From positions 15,169,602-15,233,601 of the forward strand of contig OY987227.1 of assembly GCA_963920705.1 (NCBI GenBank): a stretch of 64,000 nt of DNA. The letters are read 5' to 3'. The notes beneath the pieces were generated by a model that saw nothing but the letters and a program-made list of their open reading frames with translations, had not been told where the DNA came from and did no database searches. Source of the stretch: Odiellus spinosus (Eukaryota > Arthropoda > Arachnida > Opiliones > Phalangiidae). Shown one piece after another: positions 49,015 through 61,560 of this stretch. The position numbers were made by a program, and so were the translations under genes. Within the stretch, counting starts at the first letter, position 1, and each line of letters starts with the position of its first letter.

Positions 49015-51714
49015 CATACTTTTGGATTCTGGTTTCATACGCATTTTCAAACAGATTTCTCGAGAGTAGGGAACTATTTACGCCCCCGTAAAACCGTATG
49101 ACCATTTTATACCGAAGTGTATACAAAAATACGGAGCTGGGAGGTTATTTTGAACCCTAAAATTCGGTGATATACCCCATATTATGCACCACTCCGGGAA
49201 ATTTTTCAGTTTGACCTTGAGGAGAAGAAAAGCTGGGCGGAAAACCTGACTCGAAAAATGAAGGGACAAACAAGATCCTATACATTAAAAACGTCAGTTT
49301 ATAAAAAGCGTGCATAAAGGCCTTCATTCAATTTCCACCCCCTTCTGCCAACATGAAATATCTTTGGTGTAAAGCTCATAGAATTTACTATATACTGTAG
49401 AAACACGCTATTGCTGCCTACCGTAACGAATGATCGTCTACGAAGGAGGTTCTTTTTTTTTCAAGTCGACAAAACAAAACGCTAGTCGACCTTGAAAATA
49501 TTTTGGAAATTTCACAATCCCACGAAACTCGTGGTGTTCGAGTCTTGACGACCGTAAATTAGATAATCGAATCACGTGTCCATAAAATTACTAAACCTAA
49601 AACCTCGTTAAAACCAGTTTATTAGTGCTGGTAAATCTTTTAATAAATGATTAATTATTATCTAGATATATGGGGACCATTGGAAAACTATTATTAAAAA
49701 CGGCTGAAAAATTGTGTCAGTAAAATATTTTGTATAAATTTTACTATGCCTACACGTGGATTATCATAAAAAAAATTAGTAAAGAAATCGACCTTGAAAA
49801 TATTTGAAATTTCATAGTTCCACGATATTTTCACTTTCTACATAATAATTAAAAAAAAAAAATATGTAAGATAAAAATCGCGTTTCGAGTTAGGCTTAGC
49901 GTTAAAAGTGATAATTTATTTACGCATTTTTCGTTAGTAACAATATTGCGCAAATATTACGTAAACTCAAGCTTAATTCCACTGTCTCTCTCTTTCCATG
50001 ATAAAAATAGCGCTTATTTCTGGAATTTTCCAGGAAAGGAAAATGACTAAGGGAAATGAAGAGATTTCGTTAGGCCTAATTTAATAAAAGACGACGCGAT
50101 TAAATTTGAGACTCCCCAAATTACGACACAGTTGCGCGCGCAAGACTTAATTTAAGTCAATATAGTAACGTTGGGGGTAACGAGAAATAGCCGCTAGGTG
50201 GCGTTTCCAAAATACAAACCCAATCTAGCATCGTACGTTTTGACTCTTACAACTAAAACAAATGGTATATACTCTAGTACATATATAGAAATGTCCTCTA
50301 GAGAGTGCTATATAGAACTCAGAGTCGGGTCCGCGTTGCGGGAATGGTAAAAAGGATTTAGGCTTCGAGGAAAAGCATTGGGGCTGGTGCCCCCGTTTCA
50401 AGCGCGTGCTTGGAGTAAGATAGTTGGGTGAAAACAAGGGCAGGGAGAGGATTGAAAGCCCCCTTAGCAACTTGTATATACAGATATAAAATAAGAGGTT
50501 ACCATGGTAACGAGCAAACGAAGCGGAAAAATGCAACCATATTACAACCCAGATCGGCGAGGTCGAGGGCCAAGTCCTTTCCAATTCCAAGTTTCAACGT
50601 GGGGAAAAGTAAATTCCGTACCATGACTGGCTATTTCTACTCTAAATTAAGCCTTTTTTGAGATGCGAAATGTTCGGCTGCGTGGGTTTACCGGTGTTGA
50701 TATATAGGACTGCTATTAAATGTTACAGAATGTACGAAACAAGATAAATTGAGAGAAAAAGCTACACTTCGGCCGTAACCTAGCGACGTATAGGATTTCA
50801 GGTTGTAAAGTGATAGTAAAATGCTAAAAATACAAATGTTGAAAGATGTTGGACGCCATCTCTATTAAAACATTTCATTTTTGTACTTTTGGAGTGGCTT
50901 CTATATTAAAAAATTGAGTGGAAATGCGTAAATATGAAAGAAATCTTGAAAAATAAAAGGATAATATGGGAAAATAGTTGAAATTATTGGAACACATTGA
51001 AAATATAGGAAATACTACAAAATTTAGAAGAGAAAGATTTTCGCGTAAGTATTATGTATGAAAATATGGGGTGAGCTAAGGAATCGAGGGGACTGTAATA
51101 TTTTCGTATAAAGGCTTTAGTTACTGGATTTAAGTAACTAGCAATACGCCACTTAATAAGGATTTATATCCAAAACGAAAATATTTTCCCAAAACAATTC
51201 GCTATCCCTTTAACCCGAAAAACTAACTAAATAATAAAGTTTTGCAAGCTCCCGGATAGAAACTAACTATAAGGGTGCATTCAGAAGTAAAGCTATCGCG
51301 TATCATCCGTATAGTTTTGCGTCTCTGTCTAGCCTTTGCAACTACACATTGGCGTAAAAGGAATCGCCCTTGTCAGATGGGCCAGGACTAAAATTGCGCC
51401 ATTTTAAGAGCTATAAACTGCTGCCAAAGTAAATACGCCTACAATATGGGTAGTTTTTTCTTTTCCTTTCCCAAACAGAAGATAATTCGGCTAGGCCTAA
51501 ACTAGTTCTCCCACGCTAAGGGCAAACAGACAGTGTCCGATTATAACACCCAGTCGATATATAAGCAAACATTTTTTTTTTAAAGATCACTAAAAAGGAG
51601 TTAACGCCTAAAAATATTTACGCGTGCCAAAGTAGTTTGTTAAATTGTTATTTATAATATTTCTGGACTTTTAAAATTATTGTGGAGCGTTTACCCAAGG
51701 TTGTTACGAGGGGC

Positions 51715-51810
51715 CAGTCACTCACCGTAATCGGTGTACAGACTGTGCCTTTGACTGTACTGAAGCGATTACCCGTAATCCATAATTAGTGTACAGATAA
51801 TCCGGGAGTC
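51715..51810. repeat. TACGTATTTAGCATTACC family, shortened copy
   Basis: CCGTAATCGGTGTACAGACT and GCCTTTGACTGTACTGAAGC followed by GATTAC match the outer part of the 18.5 kb copy; the GTACGTATTTAGCATTACC core is missing. Ends at a TAATTAGTGTACAG inverted match. Confidence 0.5.
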
Positions 51811-54800
51811 ATTAGCCTCTCGGGTTTTTAAAATAAAAGGTGGCGTATGATTTTGATTAAAACACCGAATTAATCATACAATCAAAAAATCCCTCGACCG
51901 AGTCAAAATCAAAATGAAATTAATTTAATAAAAGAGGAATTTTGGGAAATTTTATCAAAAGTTACGGAATAAGCTAGGTCTAATAGAAACAAAATTCCTA
52001 CCAAAAACAAAATCAATCACTATTTCGATGTCGGGAAGAGAAATATTATACCAGGCCTTAGTATAAAAAATATGGATACAGGGAGTTGTCATACTGTAAA
52101 AAATATTAATAAAAAATAAATATTGAAAGCTAGGCGAGCTGCGGCATGACAAATCGTGAACAGTTTGGTTCTTTCCTTCACAAACTTATATCATATTACT
52201 CATTTAGTTTCAAAATAAGATTATACTACGCGTAACGGTGTTAACAATGTATTTGAATGATGAAGTAAATAACATTTAAATCAGTTTTGCACTTGGTTCA
52301 TTCTTAACTTGAAAAATATGAAGTAGAGAATCGGTATTGATTTTCATTCGAGACCTACACGGTCAAAAATCAATTCGCTTTCAACGCGTTAAGACTTAAA
52401 CACTAATCTAACTCTAAAAAATCATAGATATACAATATGGAGTTCACATCTATTAGTACTTGGTGAAAATTCAAATTGATACAAAATTTACCACTGGATA
52501 AAATTTCGTTTTTGATAAAACGGGGAAAAAATCTAGAGCGAGAATATTTTTAGGTTAAGAATATACCTAAGGTGAACCGAGGGACAATGATTTGTTAGAG
52601 AAATAATCTTCGCCTTTAACTGTAGATTATTCTAATGGTGAAAAAGGCTATAATGGTAAAATGGTGAAGGGTGGAAACTGAGGAGAGTATAAAATAATAA
52701 AAAGATAGATTCGGCTTCTTTCTATTTAGTAGTCATAAATTTAGCTAAAAAAATGTTCAAAAGGGGGCGGGGAGAAAAGGAGTTCGATAATAACACCCAT
52801 TTATAACCCCTAGAGACACAAATTTTTGCAAAATTACTAGTCGCACCCACCCCTCGCACGCAGATACAAAACGACAAAGTTTTTAAGGTCGACTCAATAA
52901 AGAGAACCAATTAATTTTAAAAATTTCGGTGTTATTAAATAATATCGAGAAAATTTTCCCACACTTTTCAAATAAAGTTAATGAGGCTACGTTATTATTT
53001 AGGATAACAACTTATTAATGAGGCGCCCACTTATATTTTCCCTAAATTGATTGATTTTAATTTAAAATACTCCCATAATCTTCTCGAGTTACAAATGGAA
53101 TTATACTAACGAATTTCCGAGGAAATTTCATCATATTTTTAAAACCGAAATTCCCCTCAATAAGACGTCATCACTAGGGTCGCGTGACTTTAAAGAGGCC
53201 CACAGTTGATTCTCACGCGTTTTGGCACGTGATATAGTCGCTCTCGCGCTGTCTTTTTCGGGAAAGTACTTAATCCAGAAAGTCCTACTTTTCACTCGAA
53301 ACTTTGAATTACGTTCTAGAATCATTAAATCTATAAAATTTAGGGTTTTAATAGCATAAACTTTCTAAAAAATGATGATCACGAAAAAGTGTGCTTAAAA
53401 TTTATAATCTAATTTAATTTACCTGTAATCTTTTGAAGAATTATATTACAAGAGCTATACTATATACAAATTAGAACTGTTTTTAAATTAAATATACTCA
53501 AAATGACAAAAGCCAAGCGTGAGTTTCCTAGAAATGTTGTTAAAGTAATATATTGTGAGAAAATATATCCGAAATTCTACCAGTTTTCTTTGGATATCCG
53601 ATAACTAATCAAAATTAGATTATCAATGTGCAACGTTAAATAAGAGCGAGAAAATTTAAATACACGTACGAGTACACGTATATTAAAATAGGAAAAGCGA
53701 AGCCAAACCCTGTTTCTCATCCATCCGCCGGGTTATGTTTAAACTTTAGTGTTTTATTATTATTATTTTTTTATTTTTTACTAAAAAAAAATAATAATTA
53801 AGCTATAGATAAGGAAACATCCTTTGGGTATATACAGAAACTTCAAAGAATAGGGAGAAGTTTTTCCAGTTTCCAAGAGAGCAAAAAAAAAAAATCTGCT
53901 TTTTGTTAAACCGAGAAAGATTTTAGCCAGAAGGAATTAGATGATATTTTCCATCTAAACTTCCTTCCACGGTAAAACTTCAAAAAAAAAAAAAAATAAA
54001 TAAATAAAATAATAAAAAATTAAAAACGCTGAAACTTAAAGTGTTGATGTCACGGGAAAGATCGTTTAAAACTAATTTGAAACATATATACATATACTGT
54101 AGATATATTACCAGAACAGTAAAAATAAATATATTTTATAATTTTCTTAAAATAAAATTTACCGCAATACTACGTTATCACTCCTAAGGTCGCGTAGCGA
54201 TTATGTAGCCTACAATTATAAATTAATATCTTAATTTATATATTTTTGGCATTTCAATTTTGAAGATTCTTAAAAATCGCCTCAACCTAGGGATGTAATA
54301 TTTTAAAAAATATGAAAAAAGCTAAAAATAATATTTCACAAAACTATCACTTTAAAGAAAGATATACGTTCTAAATTGCTTTAGATCGTGTACCCCCGAA
54401 GGTGTTATTTTAACCAAAACAAAACCTAATTTTCCCGCCAAAAAACCCCTTTGTAAAAAAAACAAAAAAAAAAAAAAAAAAAACTTTCCCGCGAAAAAAA
54501 CCCTACGCAGTTTAATTTATATAAAGAAAATAATTACCATATATTATTGCGTAAACACATTTTATAACTCGCGTGGGGATGGCTCCGAGACCACTTGACC
54601 TATTTATAATATTTTCGAAATTTTACGAATACTAAATTAGCGAAAATGTTTGAAAGAAAAATACTATGAGGGTACTTGAGCGGCTTCAAACCTCATACAG
54701 ACCTTTTTATTACAATTTTTTTTAAGCAAAAACATCTGCTAACATTACAAAAATGTCTAAATGTCATACGGGCTTATTAGCTCGCGCGCCTGTCTTTTGG

Positions 54801-56383
54801 GAACATATTTTAATTCTTAATGGTTTTCTTGGGTTTTCTTAAAAAGCAAAAACACCTTAAAAAGAGACCGGATGCGAACTTCGTAAAGAGAAAAAATAAA
54901 ATTGAAAAAAATCTAGTTTTGGATTGCTGGCTGAATTTTGGCGCGACCTTCTGTCAGCAGGCAACAAAAATCAAGAACAACCTCTAACTGTAGACCAAGA
55001 AAACTATTCATTTTTTATATTTATATACATTGTATCTTTTCTATCAATGAACGGAAAAAAGGCCACCTCATCGAAGAGACATCAAAGAGAAGGTCAAAAT
55101 ATTGTAAAACTTAAAACATTTTACCAACAACTTAATAAATTTAATAACTTGGAAGTCTAAACGAATTTATTAGGGGTTTGAATTGGATATCTCCAATGTT
55201 TCTACTCTAAAATATTTAAATAACAAGCAACTAAAGGTGACGTAAAGGTTAAAATATCCCTATTTACCATCCCTTGAAAATAATTTGACCTGTCGATTAT
55301 GAAAGAAATGTCCCACACCCTGCTGCAACCCGGAATGAACCCCGATCCGATTCGGAACACAAAAGAGTACAAAGGGGTTTTATAGACATTATCCAATCGA
55401 ACTGGGGGATTCCCTCAAGCCCCCCCCCCCTCAAAAAAATAATACCTCGCACGCTAAGCCTAACCATATCATTCACGAAAATGGAATAAGGGCGGATATT
55501 CCTAAAGATTGGGAAAAACGTAGAAACGTAAAAATCAGATGAAGTAGAGTAGAAAAAGTTCCCAAAAAACTTATTATCATCCAACTGGGGGTACTTTAAA
55601 CAGAACTAGAATCTTTCTATACACGCGAGTGTCGAAGTACTTTTTCTACCGTCTATAAAGTCTATCATTGGATATCCCTACGCCATATTATGAACAGTTA
55701 TAACAAGCAGCTAAGTAAAATAAAAGAAAAAAAGATTTGTAGATCGGAAATTGGGATAAAATAAAAAATGATGACCTTATACGGAGATTCATTTAATGTT
55801 AGATCCAATTCCAGAGGGTATGTTGAAGGGGGTTAAAAGTAATATAACAGGAGGTGCAATGATGGGGATAGCCCGCAGGCTCTCTCTATCCCTATGCACC
55901 ATCATCGTATCAAGACGTATATATCGTCCGTCCGTCCATCATTGGACTATTCGTGCAGCTACAATTCAGTTCCTAGTACAGCTCTAGGATTTATTATTTT
56001 CCTAGATTTTTTTTTTAGTATACATATAAGAAGATGATAGAATGATCCCCTGAAGGGATGGATGGGGGAAATCTATGTAAGGGGGAGGGGGTACCTCTAT
56101 CATCATCATCACCATCATTATCTAGACTGGGTCTAAGAAAGAAAAGGAAGATCAAACTAAAGAAAAAAACTTTCACGAAATTACCGGTCCGGATGATAGG
56201 TCGATCCAGAACTGATTCTCAAAACATCCCACGTTTCTTTTTTGTTTTTTTAAATCTTCCTTTTTAAAGTGTGGATGACATTATATTTTCAGAATGAAAA
56301 CTAATTTGTATAATTTTAGCAATATGGCCATGGGGAACCCGTGAAGTAAAGTTGCAATACATTTTTACTTGACCTAGGATTTA

Positions 56384-56521
56384 ACAATGGACAGCTATCT
56401 TAATAGATAAAGATGAATAACACAACCTGTCGTTCACAATCGTCCTCTAACGGCAAACAGTTCAGGCAAAAGTAGGAATCTTTCTTTATTAAGATAGGTG
56501 TCCATCGTTATTAGTCCTAGA
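56384..56521. mobile_element. GTTAGAGGACG element, copy 2 with both terminal arms
   Basis: The left arm AACAATGGACAGCTATCTTA is repeated in inverted form on the right, TAAGATAGGTGTCCATCGTTA (minus its first base). Between them lie GTCCTCTAACGGCAAACAG and GCAAAAGTAGGA, which match the complement of the 37.5 kb copy. About 140 bp, non-coding; a small terminal-inverted-repeat element of unknown superfamily. Confidence 0.7.
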
Positions 56522-56539
56522 TTTGACTCGAGGGGTCCG

Positions 56540-56670
56540 ACACTGTACACTTGAGTTCAGCTTTGATAGTGCATCGAGTCCGAACTATTATGAACTCTGA
56601 GTTCAGCTTTGATAATGCAACGAGTTCAAAAATTTTGTACACCTGAGTTCGCGAGTCTCTGCACCCTCGA
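56540..56670. repeat. GAGTTC-rich repeat, copy 1
   Basis: TGAGTTCAGCTTTGATA occurs twice about 45 bp apart (near 56552 and 56600), followed by GAGTTCAAAAATTTTGTACA and CCTGAGTTCGCGAGTCTCTG. The last two segments correspond to GAGTTCAAATATTTTGTATA and CCCGAGTTCTTAAGTGTCT at about 59018-59057. Confidence 0.65.
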
Positions 56671-57597
56671 TTTGACTATACTCATGTTCAAGGGTACTTC
56701 TTTCTCTATACGAGGAATTACAATATGTATAAATACGCCTAAGCTTTTACCATATTGTCAACCTCCGAATTATTTCGAACAATTTGACACGCAACAGCTG
56801 ATAAATTCAATTTTCGATATGTCTTTACATCAGTACAGTATTCCGCTTGACTTTTTTGTTTAAAATCTGAAAAACACTGTCACTGACACTTTAAATCGGG
56901 GAAAAGGTCTAGAGCTGTGTTATTCATATCCCTATTATCCCGTAGGTTATAACGAAAGACTGACAACAAGTCAGATTGCTAATTAAACCTAAATTACCCC
57001 AATCAAGTATTCAATTTTGAAGTTGATTTTTTTTTTCTTCTTCTACAGTATAATGAATTCTTTTGACTGTTTGACATATAAAACCCCTATAGAATTATTC
57101 TTGAGGCAGTTATTTATGGCTCCTTTTTTCAGTCCTCGATTGAAATTCAAATGATACGTTTTGAATAGTTGTTTCTAGCTGTAACAAGTCTAACGGTCCT
57201 TGAAATAGTATAGTCCCATATTAGTTTGAACTGAAGAAAAAAATTGTCTTTTGTTCCGCTACATAAATATCGCAATAATGGTAATATACTAAAAGGTGCA
57301 ATTTAAATGTCTAGTTTTTGGCTTTACGATATACTTAATTAGGCGTTCAAACAGCAGACATTGATAAGAAACTACCTCCTGGCATACGGACCCTAACTAT
57401 TTAAATATATTTAAATGCTATTTTCAGGTTCAATGACAGGAAAATAAAATCACATATGGTTTGAAATACACATATCCTTTGCTAAGTTGGTGAATATACA
57501 TATCAAAACTAGAAATTGAGAAAAAATAAGGTTATATGATGAAGGTTACTTTCTGAGTATCTTACACACACAAAATTTGTTGACCAAGGTGAATAAC

Positions 57598-57734
57598 TTA
57601 TAATAATATTAAAATCATTTAAGAGACAGTATGGTTAAGAGAAACAGTTTATTATTAAATAAACGTTTATTTAATAAACTGTTTCTCTTACTCACGCAGT
57701 AGCTGTCTCGTATATGATTTTAATATTATTATAC
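57598..57734. repeat. Large foldback palindrome, arms about 65 bp
   Basis: ATAATAATATTAAAATCAT, GAGACAG, then AAGAGAAACAGTTTATTA on the left are mirrored in order on the right (TTAATAAACTGTTTCTCTTA, CTGTCTC, ATGATTTTAATATTATTAT). The centre is AATAAACGTTTATT near 57664. Only one short segment, around 57630, is mismatched. No ORF. It may be a foldback element or an RNA-hairpin-forming intron segment. Confidence 0.9.
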
Positions 57735-57938
57735 GTATATCTTATCAAGGGTTAGCTTCAAATAGACCAACATGTTTATATTTCCCTGTTCAAAGGGAGT
57801 CATTTCGAATTGTTGTTTTCCTATGATTATGAGGTTTCGTCATTATTTACGTATCAATTGACTAATTGGGTTTATTAGAGATATATCTCATTGAACAGGA
57901 GCATACCTGTGTATCTGATTGGATTACCCATAAGCTAC

Positions 57939-58106
57939 GTTCACACTAGAGATTTTGAAACCGTTTTTAATCTTAAAATCGACTTTTGAAGAAAATAATT
58001 ATATATTTTGAGAAATAATCTTTATAGATGACCTCAAAATTTTAGTTTGACCTTTCTTAAACGGTTAAAAACGGTTTCAAAGTATCTAGTGTGAACACGG
58101 CGGTAG
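57939..58106. mobile_element. CTACGTTCACACTAG-type palindromic MITE, copy 3 (best preserved)
   Basis: The left end GCTACGTTCACACTAGA is mirrored by TCTAGTGTGAACACGGCGG on the right. The inner arms GAAACCGTTTTTAA and TTAAAAACGGTTTC pair as well. The 168 bp element has no coding capacity. Related copies lie at 30634 and, more distantly, 9672. Superfamily not determined because no target duplication is clear. Confidence 0.75.
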
Positions 58107-58250
58107 ATAATATAACAAGAGAAGTAGAAGGTTGAGATTAACTTTTCTATTTCCGTTGATTCGTACATTATAAAATATATTTTTATTTTAAAATCCCTTT
58201 TTTTGTAGTTTCGATTCGATTAAGTGTGAAAAATAATATTAGAGTTTAGC

Positions 58251-58310
58251 GCAAATGTTCAACATTCGTTGCAAATGTCCAACATTCGTTGCAAATGTCC
58301 AACATTCGTT
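58251..58310. repeat. 20 bp tandem triplication
   Basis: Three copies of GCAAATGTCCAACATTCGTT; the first has T in place of one C. Otherwise identical, so recently amplified. Confidence 0.95.
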
Positions 58311-58964
58311 AAACAAAAATCCTCATGAAAAAAATCCAGACTGTATAATTTGATTTATATAAATGGTGTGAAAAAAGGTGGGATTGAAGTACATTTCAAA
58401 ACGAATTTCAAACGCGTATGATATAATGATCCATTACATATTCCAAACACATCCCACTTTTAACCAATGCCAAAGGTTAAAAGCGAGCATTTCCCAAGTT
58501 CCAACTGGAGGCTGAACAGCTATCTAGAGGGACATGCCCTTGAGCTACCATAAATCTCATCGATGTGAAAAATACCGCAACTATAGTTACAGATCGTATA
58601 CCAATCCGAAAAGATAACGCATTTGAAACTCTCCTACTATAAATATATCTCTGATCTCTTTTTTCATACATAGTCCCGGAAAGAATATACTGTCAGAACC
58701 ACACTGACTATACCGAGTGAAATGGATTACAGTCGTTACACTGCGCCGGGAAAAGTCTTAACGATCGTTAGACGGATATTATACGGCCATAACGAGGCCA
58801 ACCATAATTTTTTTTTTTGGCCCTTTCTTTCTCTCGCAGGATCTCATTTCTTTCTAAGCCTAACCCACTATATTCTTATAACAAACGCTTTCACTGCTCA
58901 TGGAGGAGGGGCTAGGAGAGGATGACGTTAACCCGATGGAGGGACGTCACTCTCGATTTCGTTG

Positions 58965-59065
58965 TACACCTGATTTCACATGAGTTCGAACTCTTGCGAA
59001 CTCTAAGTCCAGCGCAAAGAGTTCAAATATTTTGTATACCCGAGTTCTTAAGTGTCTAACCCCTT
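58965..59065. repeat. GAGTTC-rich repeat, copy 2
   Basis: ACATGAGTTCGAACTCTTGCG and AAAGAGTTCAAATATTTTGT parallel the 56.6 kb copy in the same orientation (the first string is given minus nothing but differs at several sites). An open minus-strand frame across it is not protein-like. Confidence 0.55.
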
Positions 59066-59717
59066 GCGCTAACCAGCGTTTTGATTGAAAAAAGAAGTTG
59101 TATTCTAGTTCCTGTGATAATTCAATGCTTACGCCACACAGTAAATGCAAATTTCTAAATGTCGCGAAATTTAAAATTCGTGTACAAAGAGGTTGGCGTT
59201 TAAATTAAGCGCCAAATGTAAATACGCGCTTCTAGCTGTTTAAAGTATGTGTCAAAGTCTACTAGGAACTATAATACAGTAACATTTTTCAACTAATTAC
59301 GCGCATGCTCAAATGGACTTCATCTATTCGTATAGGCAGTCTATAGTGGCACAACCTGATTATTAAAAACCTTGAAAATTAAAACTTCGTGGAAACATAA
59401 TACACCCTTTGTACGTTTTAGGGTTTCATTAATAACTTCTTACAACAACCAATAATAGTTTGGTGAGTTCATGCTGACGTTCAGAAGTGAATTCGTCCAT
59501 GGCAAACAAAATATATATGGACTGCAAAGAAAGCAAGAAAAACAGCCACCCTAGTACCATTGCCATACATCCAAAAAGATTTTACGACATAGTCATTATC
59601 GTATTTCGCAAGAAGTTCATTTTTATACTTATACTTTTGTTCAAGATTTGCTCGTAAAGCGGTAATAGTTAAAGCGGATTAATACGCAACGTTATAAACA
59701 AATAGGAATTAAAACAG

Positions 59718-59820
59718 TACTTCCAAAATCTCCATCAACGCAAGTACAGATAGAGAGAATTTCCCAGCTGAAGACTTAGACGACCTCGACATCAACCCTT
59801 TTCATAAGACTATAGTTTGA
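59718..59820 (+). other. Short acceptor-bounded open stretch ending in a stop, unassigned
   Basis: After aaaacag the frame reads TSKISINASTDRENFPAEDL and then DDLDINPFHKTIV before TGA. The acidic, non-repetitive peptide and higher G+C suggest a possible terminal exon or a piece of a transposon gene. No family is recognised and the length is well within chance. Confidence 0.15.
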
Positions 59821-60639
59821 ATGTACCTTCCTTTTCCTTGTTCTCGAATCTTCGAATTTCTAAGCGTCGTTCATGCTTAAAATCGGCCATAGATTGCATC
59901 ATAAGATAAACAATAGAATTCTATATATCTACGAAGCTTTCGTTTGTTAGAGATAAGGGGTAAACTTAACTATTCGGGTGATGAATTTGGCAAACTCCTT
60001 CTCTGAACGGAAAAGAGTTTCAGACAATAAAAAGGTTTCTTTCGGCGGTTCTGATCTTTAGTATATATATATATATACAACGCTCCAGAGACTATACAAA
60101 ACTTAACTACAGAGACCACGCCGCTATGGCCCAGATACTTTCCATAGAAGGCTTTGAAGGACCTTTAACAGAATAGAATGAGAGACAGCGAAACAATGAA
60201 ATTGCTAACTCAACTATCTATACATTCTCTTACTCGATCCTACCCTGATGGGAACAAATAATTTTATGAAATATATAAATTAAGTTTTTTTTATTATTAT
60301 TAATATGGAATTTGTCTGTTTCAAAGGTAAAGTGAAAGTTATGGTATAATGGTACAATATCACAAGTAACAAAAGAATAGCAAATTTTGAAGTATGATCA
60401 ACATTCCCTTTCCACTGAGAATATTTGACCTACATATTTTCACCCAATATTGATATTTTCTGATTCAAAAATGATTCAAGACACAGTTTCACCATTGAAA
60501 GAATCCCAATTAATTAAAAAACTAATAATAATAAATTAAATTTTGGTCGCTTCAATGACTGCAAGTGATTCAAAGAAATGATTTTTTTTTTTTTTTTTCG
60601 AACGGGTTACTAACATTTCAATAAAATCTGAACACCTAT

Positions 60640-60735
60640 TACGCGATTACGTAACTGTCTACCGCCTTTGGTAATGCTAAATACGTACTCAGACACGTAA
60701 TAACTTTACTACAGCCGAGGCTACAGGCTTGTACA
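60640..60735. repeat. TACGTATTTAGCATTACC family, inverted copy
   Basis: GGTAATGCTAAATACGTACT and CAGACACGTAATAAC (60670-60704) are the complement of the 18.58 kb core with few changes. Flanking CGCGATTACGTAACTGTC also agrees with the family's outer segment. Confidence 0.65.
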
Positions 60736-61369
60736 TAGATAACGTGGAGTGAGATCAGCACACTCGGTTTTTACTTAAGTTAATTTTTAACCATAAAATT
60801 TCTTTGAAATATGGTTTTACCCAAATTTTAAATATAATATTTTCTTTCTAAGAAATTCAAATTATACAATATTATTCAAGGAACTGTGCCTTTCGTCACC
60901 TAGACAATTGCACCGCGCGCGAAAATACACCGTAATAATATGTATATTAACTCTCAGAATATAAAAGCAGACACCTCAAACAACAAGAACAATTACAAAA
61001 TGCCAATCTTAATCAAATAACCATTTATAATTGAACGTGACTGAAGAAAGACACCCATATGTATTCTTGTTCAATACAAGTTAATAGGACTACTTGTCCT
61101 TATGATATATATCGAGCATATATATGGTGAATCAATCCGCGCATAATTTCCCCAATTGTATATACTACTTTTGAACATTTATAAAATTAAATAATTTTAT
61201 TTTTTTATCTTTCAGTTAAACTTGTCTGTACAAGTTTATCGAGTTTTAAATTTAACTTTAAAGGGATACCTAAAGTACAACGATGTTTTCAAAATTATAA
61301 TTGGGGCAAAAACTTATCCATTGTCAAAGAAATTAAAAACTTGCAAAAATTCCGTAAACTTCGCCCGAA

Positions 61370-61560
61370 ATCTCAAAATCTTTATATTTGAAATTAGCAT
61401 CGAAATCTTCGAAATATTTACAAAAAACAGGAGAGTTGAAATCTCAAAATCTCTATCAAAATCAGACTTTTGAAATCTCAAAATCTGTATATATTTGAAA
61501 ATAAAACTGAAATACCAAAACTCGTACCAAAAAAATTGTTTTAAAATCTCAAAATCTACA
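61370..61560. repeat. Degenerate AAATCTCAAAATCT repeat
   Basis: AAATCTCAAAATCT recurs four times at irregular spacing of about 35-80 bp, mostly followed by short TATAT-type sequence. Related words occur near 40700-40740. The open frames on both strands are a by-product of the repeat. Confidence 0.6.

Noticed and set aside
50225-50661. Overlapping frames of 121 and 77 codons on opposite strands
   Set aside because: No domain, no splice sites of quality, and mutual overlap; explained by locally higher G+C.
58477-58671. Minus-strand 64-codon frame with a somewhat protein-like C-terminal half
   Set aside because: Does not match KDM3 or any family I know, and the length is expected by chance in this sequence.
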